Shown here: in pieces, positions 1 through 7,260 of the stretch
Layout of the letters: the number at the start of each line of letters is the position of its first letter
Position numbering within the stretch: the stretch's first letter is position 1
From: Ottowia thiooxydans DSM 14619
GTDB lineage: Bacteria; Pseudomonadota; Gammaproteobacteria; Burkholderiales; Burkholderiaceae_C
Length of the DNA: 33,391 bases
Assembly: GCF_000422885.1 (NCBI RefSeq)
Contig: NZ_KE383947.1
Location: 1-33,391, forward strand
Direction: 5' to 3'
Made by a program: the position numbers and the translations under genes
Notes under the pieces: model-generated
What the model was told of the DNA's origin: nothing
What the model saw: the letters and a program-made list of their open reading frames with translations, nothing else
Databases searched by the model: none

Positions 1-134
1 TCGAACGCCTCTTTCGCCGCCTCAAAGGCTATCGCCGGATCTTCTCTCGCTTCGAGAAACTCGACATGATGTTCATCGGTTTCATCACCTTCGCACTGAT
101 CGTCGATGGACTTCGTTTGTGTTAACACGCCCTA
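1..134 (+). mobile_element. Right end of an IS5-family insertion sequence
   Basis: The transposase tail runs to base 125 and is followed by the putative right inverted repeat, GTTAACACGCCCTAG at 121-135. Read inward this is CTAGGGCGTGTTAAC. The same core, with two differences, forms the end of the small element at 2998-3174. The exact outer boundary (about 131-135) cannot be fixed without the left end. Confidence 0.6.
3..125 (+). CDS. IS5-like transposase, C-terminal fragment (5' end outside window)
   Basis: The frame entering at base 3 encodes 40 residues and stops at TAA 123-125. It contains ERLFRRLKGYRRIFSRFEKL followed by a hydrophobic stretch ending IVDGLRLC. This is the typical end of IS5-family DDE transposases: the catalytic Glu region with an R-R-L-K-x-x-R-R-I-F/x-S-R-F-x-K-L signature. 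The rest of the gene lies to the left of the window, so intactness cannot be judged. The stop codon lies inside what looks like the right terminal inverted repeat of the element, which is common in this family. Family assignment is from remembered motif similarity; the subgroup is uncertain. Confidence 0.8.
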   Translation, partial: ERLFRRLKGYRRIFSRFEKLDMMFIGFITFALIVDGLRLC

Positions 135-135
135 G

Positions 136-335
136 CTTGCGGCAGCTGTTTGAACGTAGTGAGCGAAGCGAAAGAAGTGAGTTCTGCCGCACCGCCCATT
201 GACCGAGCACCGGAGGGTGCCCGGAGCGCAGCGTAGGGACACGGACTTGGGGTCGCATTTCTTTGGTTACTTGCTTTGTGCGAGCAAAGAAAGGGACTGC
301 GCTGCCGGGCGCATTCCCGGCCTCCGACGTCAATG
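136..335. repeat. Extragenic repeat-like region with inverted repeats
   Basis: There is no convincing gene here. The stretch contains the inverted pair GCGGCAG (139-145) / CTGCCGC (184-190). It also contains TTTCTTTG (258-265) / CAAAGAAA (285-292), embedded in a segment of the form GGGTCGCATTTCTTTGGTTAC. Such segments are familiar as scattered extragenic repeats in Burkholderiales genomes; that is recollection and has not been searched. The overlapping short reading frames on both strands look like by-products. Confidence 0.4.
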
Positions 336-354
336 AAAGATCCGAGGGTAACTA

Positions 355-440
355 TCAAGCGCAACCAACAAATTTACCGCCGCTTGCCCTCACCCCGCCC
401 TCTCCCAAAGGGAGAGGGCGTAAGAATCCCGCCTTTTTCC
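355..440 (-). repeat. Extragenic palindromic element, copy 1
   Basis: A perfect 11-bp stem CGCCCTCTCCC / GGGAGAGGGCG (396-406 and 410-420) surrounds a 3-nt loop. Read on the minus strand, the flanks (GAAAAAGGCGGGATTCTTAC before the palindrome, GGGGTGAGGGCAAGCGGCGG after it) match the two plus-strand copies at 19751-19827 and 19889-19954. On the plus strand the hairpin is followed within 20 nt by TTTTT, so it may also end transcription before tex. A 16-bp direct repeat, GCGAGAGAGTTAAAAC, lies just downstream at 447-462 and 471-486. Confidence 0.7.
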
Positions 441-599
441 CCGAGGGCGAGAGAGTTAAAACCCGAGGTTGCGAGAGAGTTAAAACAAAAGAGACATATT
501 CAGCGTTCCGCTCTCTTTTGATCACCCCATAACCCGAGCCCCCCAAGACGTGTGGCAAACTTCCCCGCTTCGTTTCCCCGAGAACTTTTCGTCAGGCAC

Positions 600-2993
600 A
601 TGCAGCAAATCGTTCGGCAGTTGGCCGCAGAAATCAAGATCAATGAATCGCAGGTACGGGCAGCAGTAGAACTGCTCGATGGTGGAGCCACCGTGCCCTT
701 CGTGGCGCGCTATCGCAAGGAGGCCACCGGCGGACTCGACGACATACAACTGCGCGAGCTGGATGCTCGCCTTTCCTACTTGCGCGAAATGGAAGATCGT
801 CGCGTGGCGGTCATAAAAGCCATTGACGAACAAGGCAAGTTGACCGATGCACTGCGGGCAGCGCTGGCTGGCGCAACCACCAAGCAAGAATTGGAAGATA
901 TTTATCTCCCATTTAAGCAAAAGCGCCGCACCAAGGGCCAGATCGCCCGCGAATTCGGTATTGAACCGCTGGCCGACAAGCTGCTTGGCAACCCAACGCT
1001 CGATCCGCATGAAGAGGCCAAGGCGTTTTGCCAGCCCGCGACAACGCTTGAAGATGGCAAGCCTGGCCCTGATTTCTCGACCACCTTGGCTGTACTAGAT
1101 GGCGTGCGCGACATCCTCTCGGAGCGTTGGGCCGAAGATGCCCCGCTCGTGCAGTCTCTGCGCGAATGGCTGTGGGATGAAGGCCTTTTGCGCAGCAAAA
1201 GGGTAGAAAGCAAGAACGAGAACGACCCAGAGGTCGCCAAGTTCCGCGATTACTTTGAATACGATGAGCCTATCGGTCGTGTGCCTTCGCACCGGGCGCT
1301 GGCCGTATTTCGCGGGCGGGCATTGGAAATTCTGGAGGCTAAGCTGGTACAGCCGCAAGAACCTGAGCCGGGTCAGGCCAGCTTGGCGGAAGGGCGTATT
1401 GCGCTGCACTTGGGTTGGAGCCACCAAGGCCGAAAGTCCGATGATCTGCTGCGTAAATGCGTCGCCTGGACTTGGCGGGTCAAGCTGGGGCTGTCCACCG
1501 AACGAGATTTGTTTTCTCGCTTGCGCGAAGACGCAGAAAAAGTGGCTATCAAGGTTTTCGCTGACAACCTGCGTGATTTGCTTTTAGCGGCTCCCGCAGG
1601 CCAGAAAACGGTCATGGGGCTGGACCCAGGCATTCGCACAGGTGTCAAGGTCGCCGTGGTCGATGCTACGGGCAAACTAGTGGAAACCTCCACCGTTTAC
1701 CCGCATGAGCCGCGCAAAGACTGGGAAGGCAGCTTGCACACGCTGGCCAAACTGGTTGCCAAACACGGCGTTCAGCTCATTGCTATTGGCAATGGCACCG
1801 CCAGCCGCGAAACCGATAAATTGGCCGCAGACCTCATCAAGCTTTGCGCAAAAATGGCAGCTACTCCCGGCGCAGAGCAGCTGAAAGCCATCGAAAAGAT
1901 TGTGATCAGCGAAGCGGGTGCTTCTATCTACTCAGCCAGCGAGTACGCAAGCCAGGAACTGCCAGATGTGGATGTCAGCCTGCGCGGGGCAGCCAGCATC
2001 GCGCGCCGCTTGCAAGATCCATTGGCTGAGTTGGTAAAAATCGATCCCAAGTCGATCGGTGTTGGCCAGTATCAGCACGATGTCAACCAAAGTGAGCTCG
2101 CCAAGATGCTCGACACTGTGGTGGAAGACTGCGTGAACGGCGTAGGGGTTGATCTCAATACGGCGAGCGCGCCGCTCTTGTCGCGGGTTTCTGGTCTTTC
2201 TGGAACGGTCGCCAAAGCGGTGGTTCGCTGGCGAGAAGCGAATGGCGCCTTCGTCGATCGCCAGCAGTTGCTCAAAGTAACCGGCCTGGGCGCCAAGACC
2301 TTCGAGCAAAGCGCAGGCTTCTTGCGCATTCGCGGCGGTGACAATCCTCTCGATATGACCGGGGTGCACCCAGAAACGTACCCCGTCGTCGAGCAGATCA
2401 TCGTGAAGACCGGCAAACCCATTGATCAACTCATGGGGCGCGGCGAACTTCTCAAACCCCTGAAGCCTGAGCAGTTTGAAACGGAGCTCTTTGGCGCTAT
2501 TACGGTCAAGGACATCCTGGCCGAGCTGGAGAAGCCGGGCCGCGATCCGCGTCCAGACTTTAAAGTGGCGCGTTTCAATGATGGTGTGGATGACATCGGG
2601 GATCTGCGCGAGGGCATGGTCCTTGAAGGCACGGTCAGCAACGTAGCCCAGTTTGGCGCATTCGTGGATCTTGGAGTCCACCAGGACGGTTTGGTGCATG
2701 TGAGCCAGTTGGCCAACAAATTCGTTGAGGATGCGCGGGAAGTCGTAAAGACTGGGCAGATCGTCAAAGTGAAGGTGTTGGAAGTCGACGCGGCTCGCAA
2801 GCGAATCAGCCTCACCATGAAACTTGATGCAGCCCCGGTACGGCGTGATGGGCCCAGAGAAAATCGTTTCGAAGCAGCCGGGCGAGGGCCTCGCGGCGGT
2901 GGATTCTCATCAGGGCAGGGCAGGGCCAGCGCACCTCAGGGGACTTCCATGGCCTCAGCCTTTGAAAAGCTGAAGGGTTTGCAGACAAAGTAA
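600..2993 (+). CDS. tex: Tex family RNA-binding protein (S1 domain)
   Basis: Tex is a cytoplasmic nucleic-acid-binding protein related to eukaryotic Spt6, implicated in transcription and RNA metabolism. The 797-residue product has the full family order. The N-terminal helical region includes TVPFVARYRKEATGGLDD. An RNase H/YqgF-like domain begins near residue 338 at GLDPGIRTGVKVAVVD. Tandem helix-hairpin-helix motifs lie at about 510-590 (VSGLSGTVAKAVV, VTGLGAKTFEQ). An S1 domain spans about 668-738 (GTVSNVAQFGAFVDLG), followed by a basic glycine-rich tail. The length is close to the usual 770-800. The frame is open from a GTG at 552, but ATG 600 gives the N-terminus usual for the family (QQIVRQLAAEI), so it is preferred. 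A MITE-like element starts 4 bp after the stop. Confidence 0.96.
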   Translation: MQQIVRQLAAEIKINESQVRAAVELLDGGATVPFVARYRKEATGGLDDIQLRELDARLSYLREMEDRRVAVIKAIDEQGKLTDALRAALAGATTKQELEDIYLPFKQKRRTKGQIAREFGIEPLADKLLGNPTLDPHEEAKAFCQPATTLEDGKPGPDFSTTLAVLDGVRDILSERWAEDAPLVQSLREWLWDEGLLRSKRVESKNENDPEVAKFRDYFEYDEPIGRVPSHRALAVFRGRALEILEAKLVQPQEPEPGQASLAEGRIALHLGWSHQGRKSDDLLRKCVAWTWRVKLGLSTERDLFSRLREDAEKVAIKVFADNLRDLLLAAPAGQKTVMGLDPGIRTGVKVAVVDATGKLVETSTVYPHEPRKDWEGSLHTLAKLVAKHGVQLIAIGNGTASRETDKLAADLIKLCAKMAATPGAEQLKAIEKIVISEAGASIYSASEYASQELPDVDVSLRGAASIARRLQDPLAELVKIDPKSIGVGQYQHDVNQSELAKMLDTVVEDCVNGVGVDLNTASAPLLSRVSGLSGTVAKAVVRWREANGAFVDRQQLLKVTGLGAKTFEQSAGFLRIRGGDNPLDMTGVHPETYPVVEQIIVKTGKPIDQLMGRGELLKPLKPEQFETELFGAITVKDILAELEKPGRDPRPDFKVARFNDGVDDIGDLREGMVLEGTVSNVAQFGAFVDLGVHQDGLVHVSQLANKFVEDAREVVKTGQIVKVKVLEVDAARKRISLTMKLDAAPVRRDGPRENRFEAAGRGPRGGGFSSGQGRASAPQGTSMASAFEKLKGLQTK

Positions 2994-2997
2994 CTTA

Positions 2998-3174
2998 AGA
3001 GCGTGTTTACCATCTCCTCGCGGGTCCGTTGCGCCCGAAAATCCGCGTCTGCGGCGTTGAAAATGCTCGCGATACCACGAGGTATCCCTGCGCTTTTCGT
3101 CGCATGGGCGCACCCCTTGCAGCCACAGCTTTTCGAACACAACAGCCCTCGCACAGAGATCGTAAACACGCTCT
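2998..3174. mobile_element. MITE-like element with 19-bp terminal inverted repeats
   Basis: The left end AGAGCGTGTTTACCATCTC (2998-3016) and the inverted right end (3156-3174) match at 18 of 19 positions. The 177-bp element has no credible gene. It fills nearly the whole gap between tex and the next gene, 4 bp after the tex stop and 12 bp before the GST start. Including flanking bases, its right end reads CTAGAGCGTGTTTAC inward, against CTAGGGCGTGTTAAC for the IS end at the left edge (13 of 15 identical). This suggests mobilisation in trans by an IS5-family transposase. No clear target-site duplication is seen (left flank CTTA, right flank AGGC). Confidence 0.75.
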
Positions 3175-3186
3175 AGGCGCGCCTTC

Positions 3187-3852
3187 ATGCTCCCCGTGCT
3201 GTACACCTTCCGCCGCTGTCCCTACGCGATGAGGGCGCGCTGGGCCATCCTGGCTGCGGGCGTGGAGGTGGAGATGCGCGAGGTGGCCTTGCGAGATAAA
3301 CCGCCTGCTATGCTGGCCGCTTCGCCCAAAGGAACCGTGCCGGTGCTGGTTCTGCCGGATGGTCAGGTCATCGAGCAAAGCCTGGACATCATGCTCTGGG
3401 CTTTGGCTCAACATGATCCCCTGGGTTGGCTCCGTCCCAGCCAGGGGAGTCTTGAGGACATGCTGGCATTGATCGATGCCTGTGAGCATGACTTCAAGCC
3501 TCATCTGGATCGATACAAGTATCCCACTCGGTACAGGTTGGAGTTCACGCAAGCTGCTGATAGTTCAAGCTTGGCCGAGCAGGAGCGCCTGTTTTCTGAT
3601 GTCCATTTTTCGCAAGCGCTTAATTTTCTGGAGCAACTCTCCTGCCGGTTGAAAATGGCGCCCGCGTTGGGCGGCGAAAACCCAGCGCTGGCTGATTTCG
3701 CCGTAGTTCCTTTTGTACGTCAGATAACTCGTCATGATCGCTCGCGAATTGAAAAGGCTGTCCCTATCCAACTGCTCGAGTGGATGGATACGCTGCTCGA
3801 TCGGGCTGATTTCGCCGCTGCAATGAAACGATCAGACCAATACTCGAAATAA
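3187..3852 (+). CDS. Glutathione S-transferase-like protein
   Basis: The 221-residue product has an N-terminal thioredoxin-fold domain (about 1-80) and an all-alpha C-terminal region, the layout of cytosolic glutathione S-transferases. Cys11-Pro12-Tyr13-Ala14 sits at the start of the first helix, resembling glutaredoxin-like or omega/beta-type GST active sites. The cis-proline segment is KGTVPVL, and the glutathione gamma-glutamyl contact is probably the IEQS segment. The substrate cannot be inferred. The start ATG at 3187 lies just downstream of the MITE-like element, so its original promoter or any co-transcription with tex may have been changed by that insertion. It could also be classed as a glutaredoxin 2-like protein. 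Confidence 0.85.
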   Translation: MLPVLYTFRRCPYAMRARWAILAAGVEVEMREVALRDKPPAMLAASPKGTVPVLVLPDGQVIEQSLDIMLWALAQHDPLGWLRPSQGSLEDMLALIDACEHDFKPHLDRYKYPTRYRLEFTQAADSSSLAEQERLFSDVHFSQALNFLEQLSCRLKMAPALGGENPALADFAVVPFVRQITRHDRSRIEKAVPIQLLEWMDTLLDRADFAAAMKRSDQYSK

Positions 3853-3983
3853 GCGAACTCGTACTTCCGAGCATATCAGCGGTTGAACCCAGTCGATAAG
3901 CTTGCGCTGCCTGTAGTCGCTGCTGCATCGCTACGTAGCATTAACTGAAAATTGGCATCGAACCGGTTCGGCGTATTAAAGCG

Positions 3984-4011
3984 TTGCACACAACAAAAAT
4001 TCTCATAAAAT
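3984..4011 (+). promoter_or_regulatory. Candidate sigma-70 promoter for the 4063 gene
   Basis: TTGCAC (3984-3989) and TAAAAT (4006-4011) are separated by 16 bp in an A/T-rich stretch, about 50 bp before the ATG at 4063. The match is good but unproven. The remainder of the 3853-4062 gap shows nothing else recognisable. Confidence 0.35.
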
Positions 4012-4062
4012 CCGATTGGATTTTCCGTGTCAGGCTTTTTCAAGTTGAAGGCTAAGTTCAGC

Positions 4063-4962
4063 ATGATTGTTTATCGCCACATACGCCGCTTGGGATATGC
4101 CTCGGCGCTGATCGCAGGAGTTGCCCTAAGTGCCAATAGTTGGGCACAAAGTGCAAGCGCCTGCCATATGTCCTTGACCTACGCGCCGGTTCCACCGCCA
4201 GCCGCAGTACCTGGATTGACAATGACAGGCATAGGGCTCTTGGGCGCCGCGTTTGCCGTGGTGGCCTGGCGTAACAGACGCCGCGCAGGTTTTAGCAAAC
4301 TTATGGCTGTAACTTTGATGTCCGGAGTAGCTCTTTTCTCTGTACTGGGCGGGGATTCGTTCGTGAGCACTGTGCGCGCTGCAGCGCCCTACGAACTCAG
4401 CCATCCGCCTGGTGGCACGCTTGCAGACGCATTGATTGCATTCTCCAGCCCTTCGCCGCTCGTCACTGTGACGAATACCAGCGGGATACGCCAAAGAATC
4501 ATATCCAATGGCAATGCTTTGGAAACAGGTACCTGCACGGTAGGTGCCGAGTTGGCTGCAGGCGCAACTTGCACCACTCAGGCAGTGTGCCCTGTGCCGG
4601 TCGCCGCAACCGCGCCGACCACAAACTGCAGTCTCGATGATCGCATTGGATATTATGCGAAAGATAATTCGACGGAAGTCTCCTATAGTAACAATTGGTC
4701 TGCCTATGCACCTGTTGTGGAATCAGTCCCGGAGTTTGTTCCTGTTATCTCTGGGGTCAATACCCAGCTTACATACCAAAGAATCACAGATATTCCAACC
4801 TATGAAGTCGGATTTCTCACCAATTCCACTGACTTGGCATCCGGGACAGCAACCATTACTTCAACCCTTCCTTCAGGTTATTTTTTCTCTGACACTCAAA
4901 CCAGCACCAAACAGTGGACCTTCCCGTACTACTGCTGGAGTCAATCATCAGGCGAAACCTAG
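4063..4962 (+). CDS. Exported protein with internal exosortase-H-type sorting signal ('midcut-by-XrtH'-like)
   Basis: The 299-residue product begins with a signal peptide (about 1-29, ending ALSANSWAQ). At residues 49-74 it carries a sorting-signal-like block: V-P-G-L, a 17-residue hydrophobic segment, then RNRRR. A second hydrophobic segment (about 79-96) follows, then an exported-type domain with many Thr and Ser and several Cys. In IPTL-CTERM proteins this block sits at the very C-terminus. Here it is near the N-terminus, as in the family NCBI names midcut-by-XrtH. An upstream in-frame GTG (4027) exists, but ATG 4063, preceded by GAAGG, gives the better signal peptide. The last residues and stop may result from a frameshift: another frame continues plausibly to 5033. 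The function of the C-terminal domain is unknown. Confidence 0.7.
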   Translation: MIVYRHIRRLGYASALIAGVALSANSWAQSASACHMSLTYAPVPPPAAVPGLTMTGIGLLGAAFAVVAWRNRRRAGFSKLMAVTLMSGVALFSVLGGDSFVSTVRAAAPYELSHPPGGTLADALIAFSSPSPLVTVTNTSGIRQRIISNGNALETGTCTVGAELAAGATCTTQAVCPVPVAATAPTTNCSLDDRIGYYAKDNSTEVSYSNNWSAYAPVVESVPEFVPVISGVNTQLTYQRITDIPTYEVGFLTNSTDLASGTATITSTLPSGYFFSDTQTSTKQWTFPYYCWSQSSGET

Positions 4963-5033
4963 AGGATGATTTGGTTTCTAATAAGATTCCTGAAGGAGTC
5001 GATTGCGGCACAGTCGAAATTGCTCCTTATTGA
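4953..5033 (+). other. Possible out-of-frame 3' remainder of the 4063 gene
   Basis: Starting at the GGCGAAACC run just before the stop at 4960, the +2 frame reads NLEDDLVSNKIPEGVDCGTV and then EIAPY before TGA at 5031-5033. The acidic, strand-like composition and a second Cys, to pair with the one in YYCW upstream, look like the natural end of the domain. Loss of one base near 4955 would explain the arrangement. This is inference from sequence character only. Confidence 0.4.
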
Positions 5034-5049
5034 TTCGGCACGGTGATGT

Positions 5050-5290
5050 ATTAACCGTTCGCCCTGAGGGTCCGTGGTTTCCGTCAAGTAGCAAAGGTCG
5101 TTTGAGCTACAAACTAACGCTTGGGCTGAGGTTCGATGGTTTCGGTCAAGCGATGATTGGGGTCGAAGCAAAAGTACCGTTCGGGTTGAGCTTCTCGAAA
5201 CCTTGCGCAACGCTTTGACAGGCGCGAACGGATTTTTTGAGGTCGAAGGGCTTGTACCCTTCATAGGGCGAACGAACCTCAAACCTCATA
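5050..5290. repeat. Degenerate extragenic repeats in a 705-bp gap
   Basis: The gap 4963-5667 has no convincing gene. It contains several decayed relatives of an extragenic palindrome: CCGTTCGCCCTGAGGG (near 5057), GGGCTGAGGTTCGATGGTTT (near 5125), CCGTTCGGGTTGAGCTTCTC (near 5179) and the opposed GACAGGCGCGAACGG (near 5218). Intact versions, of the form CCGTTCG-CCTGAG-CTTGTCGAA, are common between genes in beta- and gammaproteobacteria. From 5290 to 5667 I see only non-coding DNA, becoming A/T-rich before the next gene. Confidence 0.45.
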
Positions 5291-5667
5291 AAGCCGCGTC
5301 AATAGGTGCTCCGGAGATGGGCATCGGAGCTTTTCCTCCAATCTGGCGCAAGTTTTGAAAACTGATGAGCTCTGCGCGGCTTCAGGCATCGCATTGAGCT
5401 TATCCGCCAGTATGAGCGCCGAGACCTGCGGCTTATGAAACCGCTACCGCGTAGATCTATCACTAACGCGAGCCTGGGTATTGGTCGCGCTGACGCATCA
5501 TTTCCCCTCACTTCATCTCGATTTTTGGTTGTTCGAGGTGTGTGCGCTGGCCGATCGGGTGACCTGTAAATTAATTTCCTCATATTTCGGTGTTTTTTCG
5601 CGATTCTTCTATTTTTGAAAACGAATCACCGGTTTCTAAATGTAAATCGGTGTAGTTTCGGGGGAAG

Positions 5668-7191
5668 ATGATCAAAAACCTACTTGAACCATGGCGGATG
5701 GGCGGCTTACTGCTGGGCTGCGTGTGGCTTAGCGTGTCACTGGGCGCCGCTCAAGCCGCGACCTTGCAGGTTCAACCGGGTGGACTGGACGCCGGCAACT
5801 GCCAGGGTTCAGCTTGCCAGACCATCGGTTACGCCCTTGCGCAGGCGGCCCCTGGTGGCGACACCTTGCAAATAGCTGCGGGAACCTACGCCGAGGAACT
5901 CACCATCAATAAAAGCGTGGTCATAGTAGGCGCAGGAATGGCCAGCACCATCATTCGCGCACCCGCTGCTCTGACCCCCAATCCCGATATTTCACCTGGT
6001 AGTGGCGGGCAAACGACCGCCATCGTCTTCGTGACAGGCGCAGCCACCAATGCCACCATGAGAAGTCTTCAGGTGCGTGGCCCTGGGCCTAGCTCCTCTG
6101 GCTCTATCGGATACGGCGTGTTCGTGGGGGGTAACGCCACGTTCACGCTGGATACTTCTCACATTACGGCCATCCGCGATGAGCCGCTTGCTGGTAGCCA
6201 AAACGGTGGCGGCATACGTTTCGGTGCCCCCAACACTAGCCAGGTGGGCAGTGGGCAAGTGCTTAACTCCGTGATTGATGACTTTCAGAAAAATGGCATT
6301 ACGGTGTCGCATGTTGGCTCCAATGTCACGGTGCGTGGCACCACCATCACGGGCACTTCCCCCCCGCCCACCATTGCACAAAATGGTATCCAGGTGAGTG
6401 GCAGAGCCATTGCAGTGATAGAGGACAACACCATCTCCAACCTGCAATGCAGCACGGCAAACCCGAACTGTGGACCTAATGCCACGTGGTCCGCGGGCAT
6501 CCTGCTGTCCAGCCCGAATAGTGCCACCCAAGTCATCAACAACCGTATTAGCAACTCGGACGGCAATCTATACGCATATGGCACTGGAGGCCCTTACACG
6601 ATCACGGGCAACCAACTCAGCGACGCTATTTATGCGAACGTGTCAGCAGGTGGGATTTCACTGGATATGTCGAACAATGTGCTCCGCGGCGCGCCAATAG
6701 GACTGCGCGCGGTAGGTGACACTATTAGTCCCACCACAGTGGTGTTGAGAGGCGGCAACATCATTACTGGTGCGAGCCAGCAGGGTATACAGGCTTTCGC
6801 GGGTGTGCAGCCGGTAAGCGTAAGCGGCAGCCTGAATCAGTTCTATAGCAATGCCGCTGGCGCCAATAATCCCGCCGCGCCTCCCCTTGTCACGCTGGAT
6901 TTGCCTTGCAACTGGTGGGGAGCGGCGACCGGCCCCGCCTACACCAGCAACCCCTTGGGGACAGGTAACGCAGTCACTGACGGCGTGAACTACATCAACT
7001 GGGCCATTGATAACAACGCCTTCAGCTGCGTTGGAAACCCAGCGCGCAACGCTAACCCGCCGGCCCCACCACCCATAGCAGCCCCCGTAGCTGTGCCTGT
7101 GGATGCGCCGTGGGCGTTGTTTACTAGCGCATTGGCACTTGCCGGACTGGGGGCGAATGCCATGCGTGGTCGGCAGCGCAGGAATTCTTAA
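5668..7191 (+). CDS. Exported parallel beta-helix protein with IPTL-CTERM-like tail
   Basis: The 507-residue product has a signal peptide (1-30, ending GAAQA). A segment of the form PGGLDAGNCQ...CQTIGYAL, typical of the N-cap of right-handed beta-helix (pectate-lyase or NosD-like) surface proteins, follows. Repeated coils rich in Asn, Gly, Ile and Val then run from about 55 to 440 (for example GITVSHVGSNVTVRGTTITG). The C-terminus is proline-rich and ends in V476-P-V-D-A-P-W-A-L, a hydrophobic segment and RGRQRR. That is a variant of the IPTL-CTERM sorting signal handled by exosortase H. No catalytic residues for polysaccharide cleavage can be assigned. A purine-rich GGGGGAAG directly precedes the ATG, unusually close for a ribosome binding site. 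Confidence 0.8.
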   Translation: MIKNLLEPWRMGGLLLGCVWLSVSLGAAQAATLQVQPGGLDAGNCQGSACQTIGYALAQAAPGGDTLQIAAGTYAEELTINKSVVIVGAGMASTIIRAPAALTPNPDISPGSGGQTTAIVFVTGAATNATMRSLQVRGPGPSSSGSIGYGVFVGGNATFTLDTSHITAIRDEPLAGSQNGGGIRFGAPNTSQVGSGQVLNSVIDDFQKNGITVSHVGSNVTVRGTTITGTSPPPTIAQNGIQVSGRAIAVIEDNTISNLQCSTANPNCGPNATWSAGILLSSPNSATQVINNRISNSDGNLYAYGTGGPYTITGNQLSDAIYANVSAGGISLDMSNNVLRGAPIGLRAVGDTISPTTVVLRGGNIITGASQQGIQAFAGVQPVSVSGSLNQFYSNAAGANNPAAPPLVTLDLPCNWWGAATGPAYTSNPLGTGNAVTDGVNYINWAIDNNAFSCVGNPARNANPPAPPPIAAPVAVPVDAPWALFTSALALAGLGANAMRGRQRRNS

Positions 7192-7260
7192 AATCGACCA
7201 GCACAAAGTGGTTTTGGAATTTAAGAAATTGAGCCAGAAAACTTCCAGGGCAGGCATCAA

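Noticed and set aside
552-599. GTG start for tex at 552
   Set aside because: The 16 extra residues are not typical of Tex, whose N-terminus fits ATG 600 well; not excluded.
1932-2699. 255-codon minus-strand frame inside tex
   Set aside because: Fully antisense to a well-conserved gene; typical shadow frame in GC-rich coding DNA.
5992-6531. Antisense frame in the beta-helix gene (179 codons)
   Set aside because: Shadow of a repetitive coding region; the plus-strand product has a signal peptide and a sorting tail.
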